Below are positions 28,142 to 36,536 of a DNA stretch of 64,000 nt, piece by piece. The notes below the pieces were generated by a model, which was not told the origin of the DNA, made no database searches, and worked only from the letters and a program-made list of their open reading frames with translations. Numbering within the stretch: position 1 is the stretch's first letter; every line of letters begins with the position of its first letter. The translations under genes were made by a program, and so were the position numbers. Source of the DNA: Puia dinghuensis (lineage in GTDB: Bacteria > Bacteroidota > Bacteroidia > Chitinophagales > Chitinophagaceae); the NCBI RefSeq assembly GCF_014642875.1, contig NZ_BMJC01000003.1, forward strand, positions 434,001 to 498,000, given 5' to 3'.

Positions 28142-28149
28142 CAAAGATA
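28142..28149 (-). promoter_or_regulatory. -7 box upstream of RRM gene
   Basis: TATCTTTG on the minus strand, an exact TAnnTTTG match, 28 nt before the ATG. A TTG lies 26 nt further upstream, outside the usual spacing. Confidence 0.4.
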
Positions 28150-28419
28150 AAAATTATATATTCTAATTTCTCTCACAATTAGTTCCGCTAATTTTTAGGT
28201 TAGACCCAGCGATAGTAAAAACACGCAGTGAATCTCCCAATTGCTCTGCGGGAAAGCGGTTAATCTCTGTTAAAAATAAAGGTTTACTTGAATATTCCCT
28301 AACAATAAATCGCGAGATAGCCCTTTACCCATAGCAGGCGGGAAAAGAAACCCCTTAAGCTAAACGGGAGGGGGTAAAAGGACTGGGGGCGGTCTTGGGG
28401 CGCAGGAATTGCATTTAAT
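28150..28419. other. Gene-free, AT-rich gap
   Basis: No open frame or tRNA. The only structure noticed is CCCTTTACCC (28321-28330) pairing with GGGTAAAAGG (28372-28381) around an inner G/C-rich stretch. It could be a small hairpin RNA or a weak terminator for the minus-strand gene to its right; nothing identifies it. Confidence 0.4.
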
Positions 28420-29289
28420 TCAACTACAATCAAAGTTGTAGAGGATGGTGGAGAAGTCTTTCCGTTTGAGGTTGTCGGGGGGGATAAAAAAATTGCCGAC
28501 TCCTACGTCGCCCCACATAATATCCTCATCGGAATCCATCTGAAAGAGCAGGAGCCAATCCTTGTACGCGGCATTGTATTGCCGGGGATCGTTTTGGGTA
28601 AAATAGGCGTATCCGCCCAGTTTATGGCCGTTGCAAGGAAAGCTGTCGTACAACTCGTCTCCAAAGTCATCGACGAGTTGAGGATATTTTCGTCTCAGCT
28701 TCTCCAGGAATGCCGTATTTGCGTCGAATGCGATCTCATTGGCGCCAAGGTAATCGGTTTGCAGCGCGAATTCGAGCGAATGCGGTTTATTAACGGGGCT
28801 ATAGTCCGAATGAATGATCTCCGCCAAAAAATCGAAGTCTGTCTCGGGGTCCCAAACGTCGTTCTCTTCGAAATAGAGTACCCGAAAATTCTTTTGAGTC
28901 ACCTGGTCATCAAAGTCGAGGCCATATACATCGTTGTCTTTGACAGCAATATAAAATTGCAGATACCCGCTGTCCGGATAGCCGGCGAGGGGCGGCATGT
29001 CGGCGCAGTGTAGCTGGGCCAGCGGATATAAGAAATTTCCGTTCTCATCCCGCGGATAGGCAAATCCCCTGGGGATGGTGGGATAACAACCAAAGGAGTT
29101 TTTCCGGCAATGGGGGTCTTCGACAGGGGTCGCGATTATTTTTATCGAGGCGCGTTTTGTGGCTTCCATCTGTGGCCAGTAATCCGCCAGCGCTTTTGAC
29201 AGTTCAAGCCCCGGAAGGACGCTTACTTTTTCCAACGGATCGTTTGCCGCCTGTTTTTTCCTACCGAATAGCCCGTCGAATAGTCCCAT
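28420..29289 (-). CDS. YwqG/DUF1963-family protein
   Basis: 289 residues, cytoplasmic (no signal). Matches the YwqG family order: SFGCYPTIPRGFAYP, LAQLHCADMPPLAGYPDSG, LQFYI, GHKLGGYAYFTQNDPR, LLLFQMDSDEDIMWGDVGVG and FFIPPDNLKRKDFS. The family has no established function and often appears among immunity-type or housekeeping hypotheticals. The gene lies in an AT-richer patch and is not tightly linked to its neighbours (143 bp to the ATPase gene). Confidence 0.85.
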   Translation of the reverse strand: MGLFDGLFGRKKQAANDPLEKVSVLPGLELSKALADYWPQMEATKRASIKIIATPVEDPHCRKNSFGCYPTIPRGFAYPRDENGNFLYPLAQLHCADMPPLAGYPDSGYLQFYIAVKDNDVYGLDFDDQVTQKNFRVLYFEENDVWDPETDFDFLAEIIHSDYSPVNKPHSLEFALQTDYLGANEIAFDANTAFLEKLRRKYPQLVDDFGDELYDSFPCNGHKLGGYAYFTQNDPRQYNAAYKDWLLLFQMDSDEDIMWGDVGVGNFFIPPDNLKRKDFSTILYNFDCS

Positions 29290-29432
29290 GGAAAGATGTT
29301 TTGCTGTTGAAGGATAGTGTTGCCGCCCAAGATAGCGGGTTTTCGAGAAAGTTTTCTCAGGATTTGAAAAAACCTTTCAGCGCTTCTGTAGCATTCGCTG
29401 CGCTGCAAGCCATCCTTTACCAATGATCAGGC

Positions 29433-30626
29433 TCAATAAAAAAATCCAAACAACCACAAGGGAATCTTGTTTTGATGGCCGATCTCGATCTCATCGGCAG
29501 CGACCAAGGCGTTGTCGAGGTGTTTGATTTGGTGGCGCTGTTTGGATTTGCCGCCCACTTCGAAGGTATATTTGCCGAGAGTGAAATCACCTTCTTCCGC
29601 GTAGGCCACAGGCGAGACCGTGCTGGCCTGGTTGATGAAAAAACTTTCGCGGAGGCTGCCGGTGTCGGTTCGTGTAGCAGAGGTCAATGCATATGAAAGA
29701 TTAGGGTGATGCAGATAGATCTTTTCCGGCTTCTGCATTAGGGTCATGCCCTGGCCTGATGCGTAAAGACCGCGGATGATGCGCATGTCTTCCAGGTATT
29801 TCAGGAAAGTGTTAAGGGTATGACGATTGACTCCTGTATGTTCGCTGAGCTTTGTGATATTTGGTTTGAAAGGCACGGATTCGGCGATGATGTGTAAGAG
29901 TAGCCGGATCTTTTCAATGGTGGCATAGCTCACCTGATGAATGGCAGGCAGATCGCTGTTCAAAGCCAAGGATATGGTCTCTGCCAGTTTTTGTGGATAG
30001 GCCTTTTCATTTTCTAAAAAATAAGGATAGTACCCATATTGTAGATACTTTCTAAAATGTTCCAATGGTCGAAGTTTTCCGGAGATATGTCGGGCAAGGT
30101 TGACGTGATCTTCCAACAACTGCTCTAAGGTCAGCCGCGGAAATGTATTAGTAGTAGTTACCTCTAAAAATTCGCGGAATGACAAGCCCATGAGTTCGTA
30201 GAGGACAGCACGTCGGCTTAAGTCTCCGCGGGCACGGTCCAGATGGATGATGGATGATCCGGTGAAGACTATAGTGAGATCGCCGAAGTCATCGTAGATG
30301 TTCTTCAACTCCTGCGACCAATTGGAATACCGGTGCACTTCGTCCAGTAAAAGATAAAGCCCCCCCTGCTTTCGAAAGCTATCAGCAAGATCGTACAACC
30401 TGTTCTCCGTAAAATACAGATCATCCAGGCTGACATATAGCGTTTTACCATCGCCTGGGAGTTTCCGGCGCGCATGCTGAAGCAACAAAGTGGTCTTTCC
30501 GGCGCCGCGAGCACCCTTGATGCCGATGAGTCGGTTGCTCCAGTCGATGTCATCAGCTAGCGACCGGCTGAAGACCAGCGAAAGTTGATCTATCTTGCGG
30601 TAATATTTTTCAAAAAGAAAATCCAA
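29433..30626 (-). CDS. DUF4143-type AAA ATPase
   Basis: 397 residues. Walker A GARGAGKT at 38-45, Walker B in YLLLDEVHR, sensor region VFTGSSIIHLDR. A winged-helix-like part (LSEHTGVNRHTLNTFLKYLE) is followed by the DUF4143 C terminus ending AADEIEIGHQNKIPLWLFGF. Such single-gene ATPases are common and spread between bacteria; some are proposed regulators or toxin-antitoxin-like proteins, but no function is proven. Base use is AT-richer than in flanking genes, consistent with transfer. Intact, no partner gene. Confidence 0.88.
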   Translation of the reverse strand: MDFLFEKYYRKIDQLSLVFSRSLADDIDWSNRLIGIKGARGAGKTTLLLQHARRKLPGDGKTLYVSLDDLYFTENRLYDLADSFRKQGGLYLLLDEVHRYSNWSQELKNIYDDFGDLTIVFTGSSIIHLDRARGDLSRRAVLYELMGLSFREFLEVTTTNTFPRLTLEQLLEDHVNLARHISGKLRPLEHFRKYLQYGYYPYFLENEKAYPQKLAETISLALNSDLPAIHQVSYATIEKIRLLLHIIAESVPFKPNITKLSEHTGVNRHTLNTFLKYLEDMRIIRGLYASGQGMTLMQKPEKIYLHHPNLSYALTSATRTDTGSLRESFFINQASTVSPVAYAEEGDFTLGKYTFEVGGKSKQRHQIKHLDNALVAADEIEIGHQNKIPLWLFGFFY

Positions 30627-30778
30627 AGCGATCTATTAAGAGTACAAAATTAAGAATAAATTGATCACTAGAAAGATCAGTTTTATATCAAAAACGATCT
30701 CTCCGCTGACCAATATATACGATGAGCTAGTAAATCCAAAAATCACTTCGATACACTCATAGTTAATTGATTATCAAT

Positions 30779-30818
30779 ATAAAAAAGACAGGAGCAGCTT
30801 CTTGGACTGCTCCTGTCT
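30779..30818 (-). terminator. Terminator of the alpha-2-macroglobulin gene
   Basis: A 12-bp stem, AGACAGGAGCAG (30786-30797) with CTGCTCCTGTCT (30807-30818), followed on the minus strand by TTTTTTA. It lies 59 bp after the stop. Confidence 0.88.
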
Positions 30819-30876
30819 CGTTGGATGGTGGCGCTCGCGGCGGGCCGGAATGCGCGGGCCGGGGCGGCACGCGGAC

Positions 30877-33800
30877 CTACGGCATGACCCGCACCGTGGC
30901 GGCGCCGTTGTAAGAATGATATTCGCCGTTGTACATGGCGTCGGCACTGACGGGACCCATGTGATAGACACCGGGCGAGACAGCACGGACAGCATAGTAA
31001 TAGACCTGGCGCATCGAATGCAGGTTGACGAAGAGATTTATGCGATCGTCACGGACATCGAGGGCGGTGGGGCTGTCATCACTCTTTATCCAGTCCATGC
31101 CGGGCAGCTCCTTTGTCCGGGGATTCTCGATCTCGAAGCCCGCCGGTAGCATGTCGGTGATGACGATGTTGTCGACGTCGGTGCTGAACGTCCGCTCGAG
31201 CGTCACCTGCACGATGACAAGATCGTTTTGTTTAAACGTGTTGCCGGCGATGGGCCGGCCATAGCGATCGTAGAAATGCTTCCGCACCTTCAGATAGTTG
31301 TCTTCTTCCTTGTACGCTCCGCTCGCACTGATGCCTTCGGCCTCCCAGTAATAATAGAGCTTGCCGTTGCCACGGGTGGCGATGTCGACATGCGGCAAGC
31401 CGCCACCACTACCGCGAAGCTCGCGGCTGGTCAGCTTGATGGGGTTGCCCGTCATCGAGGCGACTACCCGGCCATCGACACGCACATCCCCCGCAATGGT
31501 AGAGCCGGCAGACTGATGTGCCATCTTACCCAATCCAAGGAAGCTAAAGGCCAGTTCCTGGGTACTCAGCCAATACCGCGTCTTCAGCTTTTCTATCACA
31601 TGCCTGGCCATGACAGGTATCTGCGGATTTTCAGGATCAGCCTCGACCAGCACATCCAATGCCAGCGATTCGTCCCGGATATCCGAATAGAAGCTGCCAC
31701 CCGTCTGGGCGACGGATTCCTCGCCGGCAAACTGCGTGGGCAGGAATTCCCTAAAGCTTTTCTTGTCACCCGCCAGGGCATAGGCCGCCGACAGCAGGTA
31801 CCGGCAATCCAGGCTCAGCTGGGATTCATGGGCCTTATAATAGTTCATGACACTGACATTGGGCTCACCGGCCAGCGCCAGCACATACAACCCATAGACC
31901 ATTTCCTTTGGCACGATGCGCCTTGACTGATCTCTGTTATAATAATACACAACGGACTCGTGATTCTTCATGCGGCTGTTGATATACCCTAGCATCGTGC
32001 TGATGAGGCTCTTGTCGATGTCGAAGCCGGCTTTTTGGGCTTCGAGCAGGAAGTGGGCGGCGTAGACGGTGGTCCACCAGCTCTCCGTATCCTCATTATC
32101 CCAGAGGGTGACGGCGCCATTGTACAACTGCCGCATCTTTATCTTCCTAATCGCCTCGAGGATATTGCTGTTGGCAGAAGTACGCTGGTAACCGTTGACA
32201 GAGGACTTCTGCACGAGATCGGCCAGGTCGCCAAAATACAGCTGCGGGAAGGCTACCGATACGGTCTGCTCGGTACACCCATAGGGGTATTCGACGAGAA
32301 GGCTTAGATACTTACCCAGTTCGGCCGCGGGTGAGCGGCTTACCACCAGCCGGTAGTCGACGGTAGACGGGATATAGTCCCCCGTTGTAAAGGCAACGGA
32401 CTGCGTGCTGCCGCCGGCAATAGAGCCGGCGCCTGTAGTCTTTTGCAATGGCGCCGAAGGACGGATGCCGATCTCCGTTTCATCCGTAAAGTGTTCACCC
32501 ATGCTGTTGACATCGACCGTCACCTTGCCGACACCGATGGCCGGGGGCGCCAGCAGCTGGAAGACGGCGCGGCCTTCACTGCCGGCGCCGATGCTGATGG
32601 TCTGTTGTTCGTCCCCGATCGCCCGGAGGGCGCCGCTGAGTTTGAGTTTTGCCGTCGCGTTGGCATTGCTGCCCGTCGTATTGGTGATCGTAACGGGCAT
32701 CGTCACCGTATCACCGGGGCTCATAAACCGCGGCAGGGCCGTGCTGAGCACGACGGGGTCGGCAACAGTGATGGCGGACTCCTTCGAACCAAAGCGATCG
32801 TCCTTGCAAGCTACCGCCATCAGCCGCACCTGCCCGGAGAATTGCGGGATGTCGAATTCAAAGTCCGCTTCGCCACTGCCATCGGCCTGAGCGATTCCAC
32901 TCCAATAAGAGACGATTTTTATCCGTTTGGCCGGCATGGGGTTGACACGTTTCTTCATATCGCCTTCACCGTCACCACCCGTGCTGCTGAGGACGGGTTT
33001 TACTTCCGGAAAGAGCAGCGGATAAAGATCGTAGCCGGTGACTTCCAGCGCCCGTTTTGCATAGAAATGGGCGTAAGGATCGGGCGTATTGAAATCCGTC
33101 ACCTGCAGGACACCGTTGTCCACGGCAGCAAGCGTAACAAGGCTGCCGGGCGCCGCCTTTACCGTCACTTTCTGGTGGGTATGGCTGCGCACCTTTTCCT
33201 GGGCGACGATCTCGACGGGAATATGCCGGTCCTTGGCCTCGACCTTCACCGACTGATACCCATGGGCTACGGTGAGCGGAATATCCGAAAGCTCGTGTGG
33301 TTTTATCAGCGTCGCGGTGATATAGACGTTGGGGACGTCGTCCACCGTAAGGGGGAGTTCGAGGGAAGCGGTGCGTTTGTCGACGTCGACATATTTATAG
33401 GAGACAATTTTATCGGTCTCGAGCGTGACGAGCATCCGACCGCTGAACGGGGTCTTGAACAGGGCTTTTACGCTCTCGCCGGTGTAATACCCGGATTTGT
33501 CGAGCTGGATATCGACATGGCCTTCGTTGTTGACGTCGAAGGAGTTGTTATCCCCGCCCCAGGCGCCAAAGCTGTAGAAATCGCGGCTTACATAGGTGTT
33601 GGAGCCGGGAATGGAGACCCTGATCTCATAGTCGCCGGGCGACCGGGGTACAAAACTATATCGCGTACTCTCGCCGCTGACGGTGACAATGCCGCTGGCG
33701 ACCTGTTTGTCCTCTTTCTGCGACTCATACCGGAAGTAGTTTTCGCTCTTGGTGAGGACGGTGCGGTATTCGTGCTTGATCACCTGTACACGGGCGGTGG

Positions 33801-36351
33801 CGCCATTGAGCACCTTTTCATTGCGATCGAGGGCGATGATGGGGAACTCCACGGCCTGGTTCAGCGGATAAAAATAGTATCCGTCATCTGCCACGCCGAA
33901 GAACACACGCTGCGTATAGATGTTCACCGAGCTGCTGCGGCTGACGGGGCGGCCGGTCTCGTCAAAGACTGTCGCATAGAAAGTAGCCTGGAGCAGGCCG
34001 ATGTTCTTGAAGAATTCCGGAACAGTGTATTTCTCGACAGCATTCCCCTGCTCGTCGGTCTTGCCTTCGCGCACGGTCTTGTCGAAAGAAGTGGAGTTCT
34101 GTGCGGAAAGGCTGAAATCGAAGTTCCGGTAGTCTTTGGGCTTGAAGTCCACCTGTTTCACCTGGATCTCGCATTCATAGTTGCGATTGGCGGCTGGGGG
34201 GCCGAAGAAGTTGACGGCATGGATGGAAAGTTGGGAAACGTCGCCGGCTTCGAGGAGGGGTTTATCCAGTTTGGCCGTGACTTTTATCCGGTCGGGTACG
34301 AACTCTTCGATGCGGAAGGGTTGGGTAGCCAGCAATACATCATTGGACGTATAGACTTCCAGGGAATAGCTGCCGGTGATGGCCGACTCCGGGATCTCGA
34401 CTTCACCGTCCGTCGCGCCCTGGCTGTTCAGGGTCTTTCTAAACGTCTTCATCTCCTTGCCGTTGGGCAGCAGGAATTTCAGCTGCAGGGGCAGCTCGCC
34501 GGGCGATCTCCACTGATGGTCGCGCAGGATGACGGCAAAATGTACCTTCTCCCCCGGGCGGTAGATGTCTCTTTCAGGATATACGAAAGCATCCAGTCCG
34601 GAAGGGTTGCTGCGCCGGCCACCGACTTCGAAACGGGAGGTGTTGACACGCGTGGTATTAAAAGGAAGGTAGTTGAAGTCGTCGGCCGTCTTTGCGACGA
34701 TCATGGCAGGTTTGAAACCGGCGTATTCCTTACGGGTATACGTGATCTCGGCCACCCCTTCGGCGCTGGTGGTGCCCATCCCCAGCAACTGGTTGTTGTT
34801 GCCATAGGCCAGGATGTTGACACCCGGCAGGGCTGCCGCGGTCTTGATGGAGTTGGTAAAAACGAGTATCTTTTCGCGGCCCTCTTTTGCGATGAGCCCG
34901 ATGTCGGAAAGGGAGACGAAGCGTTTGTCTCTGACCCAGTAGTTCTTTAGTGACCGGATCATGACATGGTAGATGCCCTTGAATTCGGGCAACTTGTCGG
35001 CGATGCTGAGGTTGAGCAGGCGTCCGCCGCTGTTCCCGCTTTTGGGCAGCGTCCGGGTATCGACCTCCTGGTGGTAGATGACGTCGCCAAAGGTGAAGTC
35101 GTCGCTTCCACCGGAATAGTCGCCGCCACCTTCACCGCCTTCTTCATCGCTGACAGGGTGATAGCCCGAACCGGTGGAGGGTTCCTGGGGGTTATAGTTA
35201 TAGCTCTGCGCCGCCAGTAGGTTGTTCTCATACACCTTGGATACGATGATCTGGACACGGGGGACATTGATGATCTTCACCTCGATGTTCTGTGCTCCCT
35301 TGCCGGAGAGATAGACGCCTTTGTTGTTGGCGAAGCTGATGGATGGCTCCAGTTCGCCAAAGGTGATGTTTGTCGAATATTCTTCGTGCAACACCCCGCC
35401 GATGCGCCCACGCAGGCCTTTCGCGAGGGTAAGCGTATACGATTTGGTCTGGTCGAAGTTGTCGCTGCGGATGACAAAGCCGTCGTCCGAAGCAAAGGCC
35501 GCGAATTTTACCGCGGGGCTGATGCTGATAGCCGACGCCAGGGTACCTTCCGTGATCTGCTGGCTTGTCTGGATATGAATGGACCCGGTTGAGCCGTCGT
35601 GATCCGTCGTCACCTCCCCGATGGTCAGGACATACGGAGAAGGGATGGACGAGGAAGTCTCGATCTTGTCCTTCAATCCATTAGTGCCGCCTTCGGGCAG
35701 GAGGCCTTTGTCGACGGCGATCTTCAGGTCGAGGGTCTTATCCTGCATTTTCAGGTTGGTGAGGCGAAGGGCGATGCGATCGGAGGTGGAAAGGGTTTGC
35801 AGCGTATAGTTCAACGGCTGCCCGTCCATTTGAATGGTCAGCTTGTCCTTCAGGGAATTGGGGTTCACCGGGTAGTTGAACTGGAGTTCCATCTGGGGCA
35901 CGGCAATGGTACTGCTCTCATCCGGCAATACCCAGGTGGCGCTGGTGTTGTCGAGCTTGAGATCGGGGGTATGAAAGACGAGGTCATCCCCATTCTTTAT
36001 CCGCCCGTATTTGCTGTATTGGAGGATGTCGCTTTTTAGCGTGGCCTTAAACGTGGTAGCCGGCGCCAGGGGTTGGGAGGGGGAGAATACGAGTTCGTCG
36101 GGATGCTCCCAGCGGAAGCGGCCTGGGATCTTTGGTTCGAAAGAAACATACTGGGTGGAGTCCCATTGATCCAATAAAGAGTCTTTGACCAGGGCCTGAT
36201 CAAAGCGGAAGGTAAGATTGCCTAAGGTCGGAATTTCGTCTTTGGCGTTGGTGTATTCCAGGCTGACGGTGCTTCGGTTACAGGCAGAGATGATAAACAG
36301 GATGGGAAGGGCGGTCGTTAGGAGGGCGGTTAAGCCCAGTCGGTTACGCAT
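30877..36351 (-). CDS. Alpha-2-macroglobulin family lipoprotein
   Basis: 1824 residues, the size of bacterial alpha-2-macroglobulins (E. coli YfhM type). Lipoprotein signal with lipobox ISAC near residue 24, so membrane-anchored in the periplasm. Visible order: N-terminal MG-like beta domains; an MG2-like region with VYPERDIYRPGEKVHFAVIL; the YWSGIAQADGSGEADFEFDI region; then the thioester motif YPYGCTEQTVS with Cys1359 and Gln1362; and a helical thioester domain. The family traps attacking proteases and binds them through the thioester. The divergent neighbour is PBP1C, its usual partner, implying repair and defence of breached cell wall. Residue 1360 is Thr where Leu is common; Cys, Glu and Gln are kept. 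Confidence 0.93.
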   Translation of the reverse strand: MRNRLGLTALLTTALPILFIISACNRSTVSLEYTNAKDEIPTLGNLTFRFDQALVKDSLLDQWDSTQYVSFEPKIPGRFRWEHPDELVFSPSQPLAPATTFKATLKSDILQYSKYGRIKNGDDLVFHTPDLKLDNTSATWVLPDESSTIAVPQMELQFNYPVNPNSLKDKLTIQMDGQPLNYTLQTLSTSDRIALRLTNLKMQDKTLDLKIAVDKGLLPEGGTNGLKDKIETSSSIPSPYVLTIGEVTTDHDGSTGSIHIQTSQQITEGTLASAISISPAVKFAAFASDDGFVIRSDNFDQTKSYTLTLAKGLRGRIGGVLHEEYSTNITFGELEPSISFANNKGVYLSGKGAQNIEVKIINVPRVQIIVSKVYENNLLAAQSYNYNPQEPSTGSGYHPVSDEEGGEGGGDYSGGSDDFTFGDVIYHQEVDTRTLPKSGNSGGRLLNLSIADKLPEFKGIYHVMIRSLKNYWVRDKRFVSLSDIGLIAKEGREKILVFTNSIKTAAALPGVNILAYGNNNQLLGMGTTSAEGVAEITYTRKEYAGFKPAMIVAKTADDFNYLPFNTTRVNTSRFEVGGRRSNPSGLDAFVYPERDIYRPGEKVHFAVILRDHQWRSPGELPLQLKFLLPNGKEMKTFRKTLNSQGATDGEVEIPESAITGSYSLEVYTSNDVLLATQPFRIEEFVPDRIKVTAKLDKPLLEAGDVSQLSIHAVNFFGPPAANRNYECEIQVKQVDFKPKDYRNFDFSLSAQNSTSFDKTVREGKTDEQGNAVEKYTVPEFFKNIGLLQATFYATVFDETGRPVSRSSSVNIYTQRVFFGVADDGYYFYPLNQAVEFPIIALDRNEKVLNGATARVQVIKHEYRTVLTKSENYFRYESQKEDKQVASGIVTVSGESTRYSFVPRSPGDYEIRVSIPGSNTYVSRDFYSFGAWGGDNNSFDVNNEGHVDIQLDKSGYYTGESVKALFKTPFSGRMLVTLETDKIVSYKYVDVDKRTASLELPLTVDDVPNVYITATLIKPHELSDIPLTVAHGYQSVKVEAKDRHIPVEIVAQEKVRSHTHQKVTVKAAPGSLVTLAAVDNGVLQVTDFNTPDPYAHFYAKRALEVTGYDLYPLLFPEVKPVLSSTGGDGEGDMKKRVNPMPAKRIKIVSYWSGIAQADGSGEADFEFDIPQFSGQVRLMAVACKDDRFGSKESAITVADPVVLSTALPRFMSPGDTVTMPVTITNTTGSNANATAKLKLSGALRAIGDEQQTISIGAGSEGRAVFQLLAPPAIGVGKVTVDVNSMGEHFTDETEIGIRPSAPLQKTTGAGSIAGGSTQSVAFTTGDYIPSTVDYRLVVSRSPAAELGKYLSLLVEYPYGCTEQTVSVAFPQLYFGDLADLVQKSSVNGYQRTSANSNILEAIRKIKMRQLYNGAVTLWDNEDTESWWTTVYAAHFLLEAQKAGFDIDKSLISTMLGYINSRMKNHESVVYYYNRDQSRRIVPKEMVYGLYVLALAGEPNVSVMNYYKAHESQLSLDCRYLLSAAYALAGDKKSFREFLPTQFAGEESVAQTGGSFYSDIRDESLALDVLVEADPENPQIPVMARHVIEKLKTRYWLSTQELAFSFLGLGKMAHQSAGSTIAGDVRVDGRVVASMTGNPIKLTSRELRGSGGGLPHVDIATRGNGKLYYYWEAEGISASGAYKEEDNYLKVRKHFYDRYGRPIAGNTFKQNDLVIVQVTLERTFSTDVDNIVITDMLPAGFEIENPRTKELPGMDWIKSDDSPTALDVRDDRINLFVNLHSMRQVYYYAVRAVSPGVYHMGPVSADAMYNGEYHSYNGAATVRVMP

Positions 36352-36536
36352 AGAGGGGGGCGTTAAGAGTTTTTTGTAAAACGCTGTTAAGATAATAAAT
36401 CAGAATAAAAAAAACCTGCCTTTTTGCTTGTGGGCAATTAAAGAAAGACAGAATTTTAATGTGAGAAGCTAAGGAGGGATGGTGGGGGCGTACATATAGA
36501 CGGCAATAATTGCCACGCTGAAATTACAATAAGAGC

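Noticed and set aside
29433-30626. DUF4143 ATPase as a transposition ATPase
   Set aside because: No transposase, terminal inverted repeats or target duplication next to it; the C terminus is that of the DUF4143 family.
32443-34950. 835-codon plus-strand open frame opposite the alpha-2-macroglobulin gene
   Set aside because: Shadow of a well-supported gene; its composition is Gly/Asp-heavy with no recognisable domain.
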